A stretch of DNA of 58,943 bases from Syntrophorhabdus sp. PtaB.Bin047 (GTDB lineage: Bacteria; Desulfobacterota; Syntrophorhabdia; Syntrophorhabdales; Syntrophorhabdaceae). The translations under genes were made by a program, and so were the position numbers. Where the stretch lies: contig MVQP01000008.1 of NCBI GenBank assembly GCA_002067235.1, positions 1 to 58,943 of the forward strand. Direction: 5' to 3'. The notes under the pieces are model-generated. The model made no database searches. It saw only the letters and a list, made by a program, of their open reading frames with translations, and was not told where the DNA came from. Position 1 is the stretch's first letter. The number at the start of each line of letters is the position of its first letter. Of the stretch, positions 16,469 through 29,169 are shown in pieces.

Positions 16469-16744
16469 TCACTGGTGCTTTAAAGCAGCAAATTCCCTCT
16501 CGATACCGTATTCCTCAACGTTCCGTATGCACTGTTTCCCTACATCTATCTTCTCGGGCATTCCGAATGTCTCGTCCGATTCATCCGCCCTGTCGGTGCT
16601 CTTCAGTTCCTGTATTCGCTCGGGATCGAAGGACGTACCACGAAAGTTCTGTGAGTAACAAAGGTAATAATGACGCCCCCGGTAGATAGCGCACTCTATG
16701 CACGCGCCTCCAGAGATGGGACACAGTATTTTGTGCTTGGCCAT
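16469..16744 (-). CDS. Small cysteine-rich protein, conserved-looking, function unknown
   Basis: 91 residues. The N-terminus holds LCPISGGACIECAIYRGRHYYLC, here cited in part: a C-x5-6-C-x2-C cluster followed by Arg/His/Tyr-rich sequence and a further Cys, which looks like a metal or Fe-S site. The rest is polar with no membrane segment. I do not know a named function. It is the first gene of the molybdo-hydroxylase operon, with its own promoter at 16801-16829 and an AGAGGTG ribosome binding site. A redox or metal-insertion partner, or a regulator of the operon, would fit the position. Confidence 0.75.
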   Translation of the reverse strand: MAKHKILCPISGGACIECAIYRGRHYYLCYSQNFRGTSFDPERIQELKSTDRADESDETFGMPEKIDVGKQCIRNVEEYGIEREFAALKHQ

Positions 16745-16800
16745 AAGGTGACACCTCTAAGATAGAAAATATCAATGCCTGAAGAGCATTATGTGGCAAA

Positions 16801-16829
16801 ATTATTGCGGATATTTGTTAAAAAGTCAA
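16801..16829 (-). promoter_or_regulatory. Promoter of the molybdo-hydroxylase operon
   Basis: On the minus strand TTGACT (16829-16824) and AATAAT (16806-16801) are exactly 17 bases apart, about 57 bases upstream of the first ATG of the operon. Confidence 0.7.
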
Positions 16830-16893
16830 GTTTATTTTTTCCCCATAATGAACATATGTCTATATTGCATAAAATTGCAGGGTTTTATTGCGT

Positions 16894-16924
16894 GCCATCT
16901 GTTCATTGTGATGAACAGCGTGGC
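16894..16924. promoter_or_regulatory. Candidate operator between divergent promoters
   Basis: CTGTTCA (16899-16905) and TGAACAG (16912-16918) form a perfect inverted repeat with a 6-base spacer, flanked by GCCA (16894-16897) and TGGC (16921-16924). It lies between the hydroxylase operon promoter and the dctP promoter, so one regulator could control both. Confidence 0.45.
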
Positions 16925-16953
16925 TCGTTGCCCCGGTTTTTTTTGCAATTCTG

Positions 16954-16982
16954 TTGACAAACGATACCCCGTTTACTATAAA
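16954..16982 (+). promoter_or_regulatory. Promoter of dctP
   Basis: TTGACA (16954-16959) and TATAAA (16977-16982) are 17 bases apart, near consensus. An AGGAGGGG ribosome binding site precedes the ATG at 17013. Confidence 0.8.
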
Positions 16983-17012
16983 GAGAGAAAATCACATTTC
17001 AGGAGGGGTTTT

Positions 17013-18035
17013 ATGAAACGGTTTTTCGGGGTAAAGTGTTTGCTTTTCGTTTTCTTCGCTGCAACCTGTCTTGCCTTCTTTCCCGCAATGGCATCGGCCC
17101 AGAAGGTCATCACGCTTAACTACTCGAACTTCTTCCCGGCGCCGCACAAGAACAGCATCATCGCGCAGCAGTGGTGCAAAGAGGTCGAGAAGAGGTCCGG
17201 CGGCAAGGTCAAGATAACCTACTTCCCGGGCGGCACCCTCACCCCCGCGGCGCAGACCTATGACAACGTCGTGAAGGGCATTGCGGACATCGGCGAGAGC
17301 TGCTTCGCCTACACCAGGGGCAAATTCCCCATGATGGAAGTCATCGATCTTCCTCTCGGTTACAGGAGCGGCGTTTCGGCAACGAACCTGATCAACGCGT
17401 TTTACGCCAAGTACAACCCGAAGGAACTCGCGGACGTCAAGGTGCTCTGGCTTCACGCCCACGGCCCCGGCGTTCTTCTCTCCAAGAAGGCTGTCAAGAC
17501 AATGGCCGACATGAAGGGCATGAAGGTCCGCGCAACCGGTCTCGCGGCGAAGGTCGTCCAGGCGCTCGGTGGGGCACCTGTCGGAACAACGATGCCTGAG
17601 ACCTATGATGCCCTCCGCACCGGCGTTGCCGATGGCGCCATGGCTCCCGTCGAGGCGGCACAGGGCTGGAAATGGGGCGAGGTCGTCAAGTACATAACCC
17701 AGAACTTCGGCTCCGCTTACACAACCGGCATGTTCGTCGTCATGAACAAGGCAAAGTGGAACTCCCTGCCTCCCGACGTCCAGAAGGTCTTTGAAGAGGT
17801 CAGCAAGGAATGGGTCGTGAAACAGGGTAAGGTCTGGGATGAGATCGATAAGGAAGGCTACGATTTCGCCAAGAAGAGAGGCAATCAGGTCATCGCTCTC
17901 TCCAAGGACGAAGATGCGAAATGGGCAAAGGCCGTCAGGCCCCTTCTTGACGAGCATGCAAAGGCCCTTAAAGGCAAAGGGCTTCCCGGTGATGAGGCAG
18001 TCAAGTTTGCCGTTGATTTCCTGAAAAAGAATTAG
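17013..18035 (+). CDS. dctP: TRAP transporter periplasmic substrate-binding protein (DctP family)
   Basis: 340 residues. A signal peptide with a long hydrophobic core (about residues 5-28, ending AMASAQ) precedes a DctP domain. The family-typical ligand-binding stretch MKGMKVRATGLAAKVVQALGG holds the conserved Arg that binds the substrate carboxylate. The sequence TMPETYDALRTGVADGA is also typical. The frame is open from 16791, but the promoter at 16954-16982 lies inside that extension and AGGAGGGG points to the ATG at 17013. The permease genes dctQM are about 5.4 kb away with the hydroxylase operon between. A strong terminator follows at 18060. Confidence 0.92.
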   Translation: MKRFFGVKCLLFVFFAATCLAFFPAMASAQKVITLNYSNFFPAPHKNSIIAQQWCKEVEKRSGGKVKITYFPGGTLTPAAQTYDNVVKGIADIGESCFAYTRGKFPMMEVIDLPLGYRSGVSATNLINAFYAKYNPKELADVKVLWLHAHGPGVLLSKKAVKTMADMKGMKVRATGLAAKVVQALGGAPVGTTMPETYDALRTGVADGAMAPVEAAQGWKWGEVVKYITQNFGSAYTTGMFVVMNKAKWNSLPPDVQKVFEEVSKEWVVKQGKVWDEIDKEGYDFAKKRGNQVIALSKDEDAKWAKAVRPLLDEHAKALKGKGLPGDEAVKFAVDFLKKN

Positions 18036-18059
18036 AGGAACAAGAGATAGCCAAAAAAA

Positions 18060-18086
18060 GGGCTCCGAAACCGGAGCCCTTTTTTT
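18060..18086 (+). terminator. Intrinsic terminator after dctP
   Basis: GGGCTCCG (18060-18067) pairs with CGGAGCCC (18072-18079) around a 4-base loop, followed by seven T and preceded by seven A. Confidence 0.9.
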
Positions 18087-18249
18087 GTTTCAGGTTTCAG
18101 GTTTCTAAAGAGAGGCCGTGAAAAGGGGATGGGCTGTCAACACCATTGCTGACCCGGCGGTGATCTTCTTGGGTTTTAGACCTGTGACTTGGGACCTGAA
18201 GCGGTTCTTTGGCCTTTGAACCTGAGACCTGGGGCTTGAGACGTGAAGC
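18087..18249. repeat. Heptamer-word palindromic element (TTTCAGG family), copy with shared core
   Basis: The left arm has GTTTCAG words (18087-18105); the right arm has 7-base words such as AACCTGA, GACCTGG, GGCTTGA, GACGTGA (to 18249). The interior 18124-18190, read on the minus strand, is about 85% identical to 58832-58898. It separates the convergent dctP and hisH genes; no gene is seen in it. Confidence 0.7.
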
Positions 18250-18255
18250 CGTCTT

Positions 18256-18867
18256 TCAGCCCCCGGCCAGGGTAAGGAAGTTCCGGAGTAGTGTAAGGCC
18301 TACCCGCTGGCTCTTTTCGGGGTGGAACTGACAGGCGAAGAGGGCGCCCGTCTCGACGGATGAGGCGAAAGGGCCGTCGTAGTCCGTGGTCGTGGCAATC
18401 ACGGATCCGTCGTCGGGGGCGCAGTAATAGGAGTGTACGAAATAGAAGAAATCCCCCGGGTTTATTCCTTTGAGTATGGGGCTCTGCTTCCGGATGTCAA
18501 CACTGTTCCATCCCATGTGGGGAACCTTCATGGAGGAGCCCGTGAAGCGTGGCACGGCGCCCTTGATGATCCCGAGACCTTTCACTCCCGGCGCCTCCTC
18601 GCTTGATTCGAAGAGCACCTGCATCCCGAGGCATATGCCGAGGTACCGCTTGTCCCTGCGGATGTGCTCCCTGATGGCCGGCGCGAGACCTCTCGATTCG
18701 AGGTTCTCCATGCATCGCCCGAAGGCGCCCACCCCCGGCACGACTATGGCAGAGGCCTCCTCAACGGTCGCCGGGTCGCCGGACACGGTGACGCCGGCGC
18801 CGAGCTTCGCAAATGCGTTGAGTACGCTCTTGAGGTTTCCCATCCCGTAATCGACGACAACGATCAT
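18256..18867 (-). CDS. hisH: Imidazole glycerol phosphate synthase glutaminase subunit
   Basis: 203 residues. Class I glutamine amidotransferase with the nucleophile elbow GICLGMQVLFE (catalytic Cys near residue 78) and the His-Glu pair in ACQFHPEKSQ near the C-terminus. It supplies ammonia to HisF. It is the last gene of the visible his segment hisD-hisG-hisB-hisH; its ATG abuts the hisB stop. hisF and hisA, which usually follow, are not here. Confidence 0.95.
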   Translation of the reverse strand: MIVVVDYGMGNLKSVLNAFAKLGAGVTVSGDPATVEEASAIVVPGVGAFGRCMENLESRGLAPAIREHIRRDKRYLGICLGMQVLFESSEEAPGVKGLGIIKGAVPRFTGSSMKVPHMGWNSVDIRKQSPILKGINPGDFFYFVHSYYCAPDDGSVIATTTDYDGPFASSVETGALFACQFHPEKSQRVGLTLLRNFLTLAGG

Positions 18868-19452
18868 CTAGAGCACGCCTTTCGTGCTGAGCACGCCCTT
18901 TATGCGGTCATCCTTCTCCACTGCGGCCCTCAGGGCCCGGGCGAAGGACTTGAACACGGCCTCCACCTTGTGGTGGAGGTTGCTCCCATAGAGGAGGTTG
19001 ACGTGAAGGGTCACTCTCGCCTCGTTCACGAAGGCCTGGAGGAACTCCTTCACCACGTCGACGTCAAAGCCTCCCGTCCTTCCCTGCAGGCGCCCCCTGA
19101 AGACGAAGGAGGACCGTCCCGATATATCGACGGCTGTCATGCAGAGTGCCTCGTCCATGGGCACCAGCGCGCTGCCGTAACGCCTTATCCCTTCCATGCC
19201 GCCGAGGGCGTCCCTCAGGGCCTTCCCCATGGCGATGCCCGCGTCCTCCACGGTATGGTGGTTGTCCACGTCGATGTCTCCTTTCGCCGTCACGACGAGG
19301 TCAAAGAGACCGTGCTTCGCGAAGAGATCGAGCATGTGGTCGAAAAAGGGTATCCCCGTTGAGATGCTGTACTCGCCCGAGCCGTCGAGGTCCCAGGATA
19401 CGGAGATGGACGTTTCTTTCGTGGTCCTTTCCACTTCAGCCTTCCTCGGCAT
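18868..19452 (-). CDS. hisB: Imidazoleglycerol-phosphate dehydratase
   Basis: 194 residues, the monofunctional dehydratase without the HolPase domain of E. coli HisB. The duplicated manganese-binding signatures are DNHHTVEDAGIAMGKAL and the later LHHKVEAVFKSFARAL. It catalyses the sixth step of histidine synthesis. The start at 19452 has AAGGAGG upstream. It lies immediately before hisH and nine bases after hisG. Confidence 0.96.
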   Translation of the reverse strand: MPRKAEVERTTKETSISVSWDLDGSGEYSISTGIPFFDHMLDLFAKHGLFDLVVTAKGDIDVDNHHTVEDAGIAMGKALRDALGGMEGIRRYGSALVPMDEALCMTAVDISGRSSFVFRGRLQGRTGGFDVDVVKEFLQAFVNEARVTLHVNLLYGSNLHHKVEAVFKSFARALRAAVEKDDRIKGVLSTKGVL

Positions 19453-19461
19453 GCCCCCTCC

Positions 19462-20331
19462 TTACATGATGACCTTGTTGAGGGGATACTCAACGATCCC
19501 CTGCGCCCCGGCCCTTTTCAGGTCGGGGATTATGTCCCTGACAACCTTTTCGTCGATGATGACCTCAATGGCCACCCATTTTTCGTCGGAAAGGTTCGAT
19601 ACCGTCGGCGTATGCAGCGAGGGAAGGATCTCCGTCACTTTGCCGAGTTTGTTCCTGGGGATGTTCATCTTGAGCCCGACCTTTTCCTCGGCAAGGAGCG
19701 CTCCTTTCAGGAGGATGACGAGATTCTCCATTTTCCGTCTCTTCCAGGGGTCCTTCCAGGCGCTCCTGTTCGCGATCATGACCGTTTCGGATTCGAGGAT
19801 GGTCTCCACTATCCTCAGGTTGTTGGCCACGAGGGAGGCCCCTGTCTCCGTCACCTCTACGATGGCGTCGGCCAGAAGGGGCGGCTTTACCTCCGTGGCA
19901 CCCCAGGAGAACTCTACCGAGGCCTCGATACCCTGTTTCTTGAGATACCGCTTCGTGAAGGCCACGAGCTCCGTGGCGATCTTCTTCCCCTCAAGGTCTT
20001 TCACCTTCTTGATGGGCGAATTGTTGGGCACGGCCACCACCCACTTGACGCCCCGGAAACCCACCTTGCCGTAGCGCAGCCGAACGAGCTCCACCACTTT
20101 CGCGTCCTGCTCCAGAACCCAGTCGGCCCCCGTTATCCCCATGTCGAGGATTCCGTCCTCCACGTAGCGCGCCATTTCCTGGGCCCGGATCACAAGCCCC
20201 TCCATCTCGTTGTCGTCTATGACGGGGACGTAGGAGCGCTCCCGGAGCTTGATGGTGTAGCCGGCGTTCTTGAAAAGCCGGAATGTCGATTCCTGCAGGC
20301 TGCCCTTGGGCAGTCCGATCTTGAGTTTCAT
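19462..20331 (-). CDS. hisG: ATP phosphoribosyltransferase, long form
   Basis: 289 residues. Starts [19 protein letters not shown]; the catalytic domain contains [13 protein letters not shown] and the PRPP loop near [18 protein letters not shown]. The length and the C-terminal ACT-like regulatory domain (from about residue 215) mark the long, histidine-inhibited hexameric form, which needs no HisZ. It catalyses the first, committed step of histidine synthesis. It overlaps hisD by four bases (ATGA). Confidence 0.96.
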   Translation of the reverse strand: MKLKIGLPKGSLQESTFRLFKNAGYTIKLRERSYVPVIDDNEMEGLVIRAQEMARYVEDGILDMGITGADWVLEQDAKVVELVRLRYGKVGFRGVKWVVAVPNNSPIKKVKDLEGKKIATELVAFTKRYLKKQGIEASVEFSWGATEVKPPLLADAIVEVTETGASLVANNLRIVETILESETVMIANRSAWKDPWKRRKMENLVILLKGALLAEEKVGLKMNIPRNKLGKVTEILPSLHTPTVSNLSDEKWVAIEVIIDEKVVRDIIPDLKRAGAQGIVEYPLNKVIM

Positions 20332-21608
20332 AGCGGGGACTCCTTTCGTGCCTTTATTGCATCGCCATGGGCTGGCAGGCCCTCTATCCTCGCGAGCCTC
20401 TCAGCGCTGTCGCCATATCTTTCGATGAAGGTCCGGTCTATTGTAACAACAACCTTCCTCTTTGTAAACCGGTCGACGGAAAGCCCCCCCGTGAACCGTC
20501 CCGCGCCCGCCGTGGGCAGGACGTGGTTCGTCCCGATATAGTAGTCGCCCATGGCAACGGGCGTGTTCGGGCCGACATAGATGACACCGGGATAGAGGAT
20601 CGAGGGCAGGCAGCTTTCGTCACCCACGAGCTCCATGTGCTCCGGCGCAATGCTGTTTATCGCCTCGACGGCGCGGGAAAGATCGGTGTAGTGCACCATG
20701 TACCCGTTGTCGTCGAGGGCCCTCCTGATCGTCTCCCGGCGCGGGGCGCTATCGAGAAGCCCTTCGATGCTCTTCATGACGTCGTCCAGGTGTTCCCTGG
20801 AGGGGGAGAAAAACCCCACCGACGCCAGCTCGTCGTGTTCGGCCTGGGAGAACATGTCAAGGGCCACCGTCTTCGGCGAGTGGGCCTCGGTGCAGAGAAT
20901 GACGAGCTCCGTCGGCCCGGCGAGCATGTCGATGCCGACGGATCCGTAAACGTCCCTCTTGGCTTCTTCCACGTAGGCGTTCCCCGGTCCGACGATCATG
21001 TCCACCTTCGGCACGGAACCTGTTCCGTAGGCAAAAGCGTATACCGCCTGCGCCCCTCCGATGCGGTATATCTCGTCGATACCGAGAAGCTTCGCTGCCG
21101 CGGCCACATGGTTGTTGACGGCACCTCCCCGTCCGGGGGTGGCCACGTAGATCCTTTTCACGCCTGCTATCTGTGCCGGCAGCGCTCCCATGATCAGGGA
21201 CGACGGATACGACGCCGTTCCGCCGGGGACGTAGACCATGACGCTCTCCACCGGTACCGGGCCTTCCTCGACGACAAGACCCTTCCTTCTGAAGACCCTC
21301 TTCGGCATCTTCTGTCCCCTGTGGTAGGAAGCAACGTTCCTGACCATCCCTTTGAGGACCGAGAGGTCTTTCCGGGAAACCCTCGAGGCCGCCTCGTCGA
21401 TCTCCCCGGCGGTCAGTCTCAGGGGGTATTCCTTATCCCAGCGATCCCATGCGACCGAAAAATCCATGAGGGCGTTGTCGCCGCGCGAAAGAACGGCCTC
21501 CCTGATCTTCGAGACCGCCTCGCGGACGTCGCGCTTCTTGCCTTCCCTGCCGGTCTTCACGAAGGATATGAGGCCGTCGAATTCCCGGTCAAGCTCCCAT
21601 ATTTTCAT
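20328..21608 (-). CDS. hisD: Histidinol dehydrogenase
   Basis: 426 residues. The zinc and substrate residues are in [11 protein letters not shown] (Gln and His), near [12 protein letters not shown] and at the C-terminal HGDAI. The signature [24 protein letters not shown] is present. It performs the last two NAD-dependent oxidations to histidine. The gene overlaps the 3' end of murA by 20 bases and hisG by four. Confidence 0.96.
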   Translation of the reverse strand: MKIWELDREFDGLISFVKTGREGKKRDVREAVSKIREAVLSRGDNALMDFSVAWDRWDKEYPLRLTAGEIDEAASRVSRKDLSVLKGMVRNVASYHRGQKMPKRVFRRKGLVVEEGPVPVESVMVYVPGGTASYPSSLIMGALPAQIAGVKRIYVATPGRGGAVNNHVAAAAKLLGIDEIYRIGGAQAVYAFAYGTGSVPKVDMIVGPGNAYVEEAKRDVYGSVGIDMLAGPTELVILCTEAHSPKTVALDMFSQAEHDELASVGFFSPSREHLDDVMKSIEGLLDSAPRRETIRRALDDNGYMVHYTDLSRAVEAINSIAPEHMELVGDESCLPSILYPGVIYVGPNTPVAMGDYYIGTNHVLPTAGAGRFTGGLSVDRFTKRKVVVTIDRTFIERYGDSAERLARIEGLPAHGDAIKARKESPL

Positions 21609-22863
21609 CTTTCACCCTTTCGATCCTGGCGCCGAGGTTCTTTAGCTTCTCTTCGATGCGCTCATAGCCCCGGTCGATGTGGTATATGCGCGAGACCTCC
21701 GTCTTGCCGTAGGCGGCGAGGCCCGCGATGATGAGCGACGCGCTGGCCCTCAAGTCCGTGGCCATCACCTTCGCGCCCGATATCGATTCGACCCCGTGGA
21801 CGATGGCCGTGTTGCCCACGACCCTGATGTCGGCGCCCATCCGCCGAAGCTCCGCCGCGTGCATCATCCTGTTCTCGAAGATCGTCTCCGTTATGGCGCT
21901 CACCCCCTTCGAGGTCGTCATGCTGGCCATGAGCTGGGCCTGCATGTCCGTCGGGAACCCAGGGTAGGGCACGGTCCTGATGTCCACGGCCAGGGGCCTT
22001 CTCTTCGACATGGACGCCTTGATCGTCCGCCCGTCGCAGTGTATCTCCATGCCCGTCTCCGTGAGCTTGTCGATGACGGCCTTGATGTGTTCAGGGACGC
22101 AGTTCTCGAGGACGATGCTTCCCCGCGTCATGCCGCAGGCGGCAAGGAACGTCCCCGCTTCTATCCTGTCCTCTATGACATCCCAGGCGCAGGGGTTGAG
22201 CTCGCCCACGCCGAGTATCCGTATGACCGCCGTACCCTCTCCTTCGATGCGCGCCCCCATCTTCTTGAGCATCCGCGCAAGATCGACCACTTCCGGTTCG
22301 CGGGCGGCGTTCTCTATGAGGGTCTCCCCTTTGGCGAACACAGCCGCCATGAGAAGGTTCTCCGTCCCGCCGACGGTGACGCTGTCGAAGACGATGCGCG
22401 CCCCCTTGAGCTTCTTTGCCGTGACATCGACGTAGCCCTCCCGGATGGCGACATCGCAGCCCAGCGCCGAGAGGCCCTTGAGGTGGAGGTCGATGGGCCG
22501 CTCCCCTATGGCACACCCCCCGGGATAGGAGACCGTCGCCTTCCTCAGGCCGCCGATGAGCGCGCCGAGGGCGAGAACGGAGGCCCGCATTTTCTTCACC
22601 AGCTCGTAGGGCGCCACGTGGTTCTCCACCCCCGTGGTGTCGATGTCGATGGTGTGCTCGTCCCGCCATACGCACCTGGCACCGAGAAGGTCGAGGAGCT
22701 GCATCATCGTCGTTACATCCATGAGACGGGGCACGTTCCCTATGCTGTACTTGCCCCTTTGGAGCAGTGTGGCGGCAAGAGCAGGCAGAACGGCGTTCTT
22801 GGAACCGCTTATCCTGACTTTCCCCTTGAGCCTCTCTCCGCCTTCTATAATGAACTTATCCAT
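21589..22863 (-). CDS. murA: UDP-N-acetylglucosamine 1-carboxyvinyltransferase
   Basis: 424 residues. The N-terminal ISGSKNAVLPALAATLL carries the catalytic Lys-Asn. The fosfomycin-target cysteine lies in YPGGCAIGERPIDLH, and the Arg-rich C-terminus (DLRASASLIIAGLAA) is standard. It is the committing cytoplasmic step of peptidoglycan synthesis. The retained Cys predicts fosfomycin sensitivity of the enzyme itself. It overlaps prmC by eight bases upstream and hisD downstream. Confidence 0.97.
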   Translation of the reverse strand: MDKFIIEGGERLKGKVRISGSKNAVLPALAATLLQRGKYSIGNVPRLMDVTTMMQLLDLLGARCVWRDEHTIDIDTTGVENHVAPYELVKKMRASVLALGALIGGLRKATVSYPGGCAIGERPIDLHLKGLSALGCDVAIREGYVDVTAKKLKGARIVFDSVTVGGTENLLMAAVFAKGETLIENAAREPEVVDLARMLKKMGARIEGEGTAVIRILGVGELNPCAWDVIEDRIEAGTFLAACGMTRGSIVLENCVPEHIKAVIDKLTETGMEIHCDGRTIKASMSKRRPLAVDIRTVPYPGFPTDMQAQLMASMTTSKGVSAITETIFENRMMHAAELRRMGADIRVVGNTAIVHGVESISGAKVMATDLRASASLIIAGLAAYGKTEVSRIYHIDRGYERIEEKLKNLGARIERVKDENMGA

Positions 22864-23674
22864 GTCCCGCGAGCACCCTCTCCCTGCCTGAATAGTCTTT
22901 TATCACGCTCACCCTGAGCCCCGCCTCCCCCAGCATGGCGCCGACGCTCCCGGCCTGCGCCACGGAGCCGATCTCGAGGAGGACCGATCCGCCCGGGGCA
23001 AGACGGCGGGGCAGCTCGGCGGCTATGCGCCGGTACACCTCAAGGCCCCCCTCTCCGCCCCGCAAAGCGCGGGCTGGCTCGAAATCCCTCACGTCCGCCA
23101 TAAGGCTGTCCCACTCATCGTCGGCGACGTAGGGAGGGTTCGACAGGATCATATCGAAACGCGTCCCGTCGCTGAATGCCGCGAAAAGATCGCTGCAGAC
23201 AAAGCGCGTCCTTTCTTCGACCCCGATGGAGCGGGCATTCCCGTGCGCCACCGCCAGGGCCGCCCCGGATATGTCGACACAGACGACCCTGTTCCCCGTG
23301 TGTTTCGCGATAATGATGCCGATCGCCCCGGAGCCTGTCCCCATGTCGAGGACCCTGAGGTCTCGCCTGTCGCCGATGAGGGCAAGGGCCTCCTCCACGA
23401 GGACCTCCGTCTCCGGCCGCGGGATCAGCACCGCCTCATTCACGGAAAAGGTTTCGGAGAAGAACTCCCGCGTCCCCGTCATGTATGCGAGTGGCCTGCC
23501 TGCGGCGCGCTCGGCGATGACCTTCTGCACGGCGCCAAGGTCATCGCCCGCGATCTCGCGGTCCATGTGGCGGAAGAGCTGTTCCTTCGTGAGGTCCAGG
23601 GCGAGGCACACGGCCGCGATGACGTCCGTTCTGGATAGACCCTTCTCGCCCGCGATGATCTGGCTGATCCTCAC
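22856..23674 (-). CDS. prmC: Peptide chain release factor N5-glutamine methyltransferase
   Basis: 272 residues. An N-terminal helical domain (through about residue 80) precedes a SAM-binding domain with VLDMGTGSGAIGIIIA and the catalytic NPPY motif (LSNPPYVADDEW). It methylates the GGQ glutamine of release factors. It lies six bases downstream of prfA, encoding its substrate. Confidence 0.96.
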   Translation of the reverse strand: MRISQIIAGEKGLSRTDVIAAVCLALDLTKEQLFRHMDREIAGDDLGAVQKVIAERAAGRPLAYMTGTREFFSETFSVNEAVLIPRPETEVLVEEALALIGDRRDLRVLDMGTGSGAIGIIIAKHTGNRVVCVDISGAALAVAHGNARSIGVEERTRFVCSDLFAAFSDGTRFDMILSNPPYVADDEWDSLMADVRDFEPARALRGGEGGLEVYRRIAAELPRRLAPGGSVLLEIGSVAQAGSVGAMLGEAGLRVSVIKDYSGRERVLAGHG

Positions 23675-23680
23675 TGCCCT

Positions 23681-24744
<1,064 letters not shown>

Positions 24745-24745
<1 letters not shown>

Positions 24746-24951
24746 TACTTCTGTTTCTTTCCGTATTTCCTTTCGAACTTCTCGACCTGACCGGCGGAAT
24801 CAAGGCGTTTTTCCTTGCCCGTGAATATGGGGTGGCACTTGGCGCATATCTCGACGGTGATCTTGTCCTTGACCGAAAGGGTCTCAAAGGTGTGACCGCA
24901 GGCGCACTTAACCGTGGCGGTCTTGAGTTCCGGGTGGATGCCCTTTTTCAT
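24745..24951 (-). CDS. rpmE: 50S ribosomal protein L31, zinc-binding type
   Basis: 68 residues. It contains CACGHTFE and [10 protein letters not shown], giving four cysteines for a zinc ribbon (the C+ form), and the usual Lys-rich C-terminus. It lies between rho and prfA, an arrangement common in bacteria. Confidence 0.96.
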
Positions 24952-24956
24952 GTCTC

Positions 24957-26191
24957 TTATCCTCCTTTGCTCATCGAATAGAGAAAGTCTTTATTAGAAT
25001 CCGTATCGGCCAATTTTTCAAGGAGAAATTCCATGGCCTCCACCGTGTTCATTGGCTGGAGCACCTTTCTCAAGAGCCAGATGCGCTGCAGATCGCTCGA
25101 TTCGAGGAGCAGCTCTTCCTTCCTGGTGCCCGATTTGTTGATGTCTATGGCGGGGAAGATCCTCTTCTCCGCAAGCTTCCTGTCGAGGTATATCTCGCAG
25201 TTGCCCGTTCCCTTGAACTCCTCGAAGATGACCTCGTCCATGCGCGAGCCCGTGTCGATCAGAGCGGTGGCGATGATGGTGAGGCTTCCCCCCTCCTCGA
25301 TGTTCTTCGCGGCGCCGAAGAAGCGCCTCGGCTTCTGCATGGCCGAGGCGTCGATGCCGCCGGAGAGTATCTTGCCGCTCGACGGCACGACCGTGTTATA
25401 GGCGCGGGCGAGACGGGTGATGCTGTCGAGGAGGATGACGACGTCCTTCTTGTGCTCCACGAGTCTCTTTGCCTTCTCGATGACGATCTCGGCGACCTGG
25501 ACGTGCCTCGTCGCGGGCTCGTCAAAGGTCGAGCTTATGACCTCGCCCTTGACGGAACGCATCATGTCCGTGACCTCCTCGGGCCGCTCGTCGATGAGCA
25601 GGACGATGAGGTATATCTCCTTGTGGTTCTTCGTCAGGCTGTTGGCGATGGACTGGAGAAGCATCGTTTTGCCCGTTCTCGGGGGCGCGACGATGAGCCC
25701 GCGCTGTCCCTTGCCTATGGGCGTGAAGAGGTCCATGACCCTCGTCGAGAGGTTGTCGTGTACGGTCTCTAGCTTTGCCCTCTCGTTGGGATATATGGGC
25801 GTCAGGTTGTCGAAGATGATCTTGTCGCGGACAACGCTGGGGTCGTCGAAGTTTATGGACTCCACCTTGAGAAGGGCGAAGTACTTCTCGTTGTCCTTCG
25901 GCGGCCGTATCTGGCCCGAGGTCGTGTCCCCCGTCCTTAACCCGAACTTCTTTATCTGCGAGGGCGAAACGTATATGTCGTCGGGCCCGGGCAGATAGTT
26001 GGAGTCCGTGGACCGCAAGAACCCGAACCCTTCGGAAAGTATCTCCAGGACCCCTTCCCCGTAAACGTTCTCGTTCTTGTCGACATATGCCTGCAGGATG
26101 GAGAAGATGAGCTCCTGTTTTCTCAGTCCCGAGGCGTTCTCGATGTTGAGGTCCCGCGCGATCTGTGTTAATTCGCCGATCTTCTTGCTTT

Positions 26192-26210
<19 letters not shown>
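24957..26210 (-). CDS. rho: Transcription termination factor Rho
   Basis: About 417 residues, the usual length. The N-terminal helical and cold-shock RNA-binding domain includes [24 protein letters not shown]. The Walker A motif is [12 protein letters not shown], and the R/Q-loop segments [11 protein letters not shown] and later arginine finger regions follow. It is the hexameric RNA helicase that ends transcription. The frame opens at 26228, but that ATG is part of the ribosome binding site (GGGAGG) of the ATG at 26210, so 26210 is preferred. It overlaps coaE by 19 bases. Confidence 0.96.
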
Positions 26211-29169
<2,959 letters not shown>

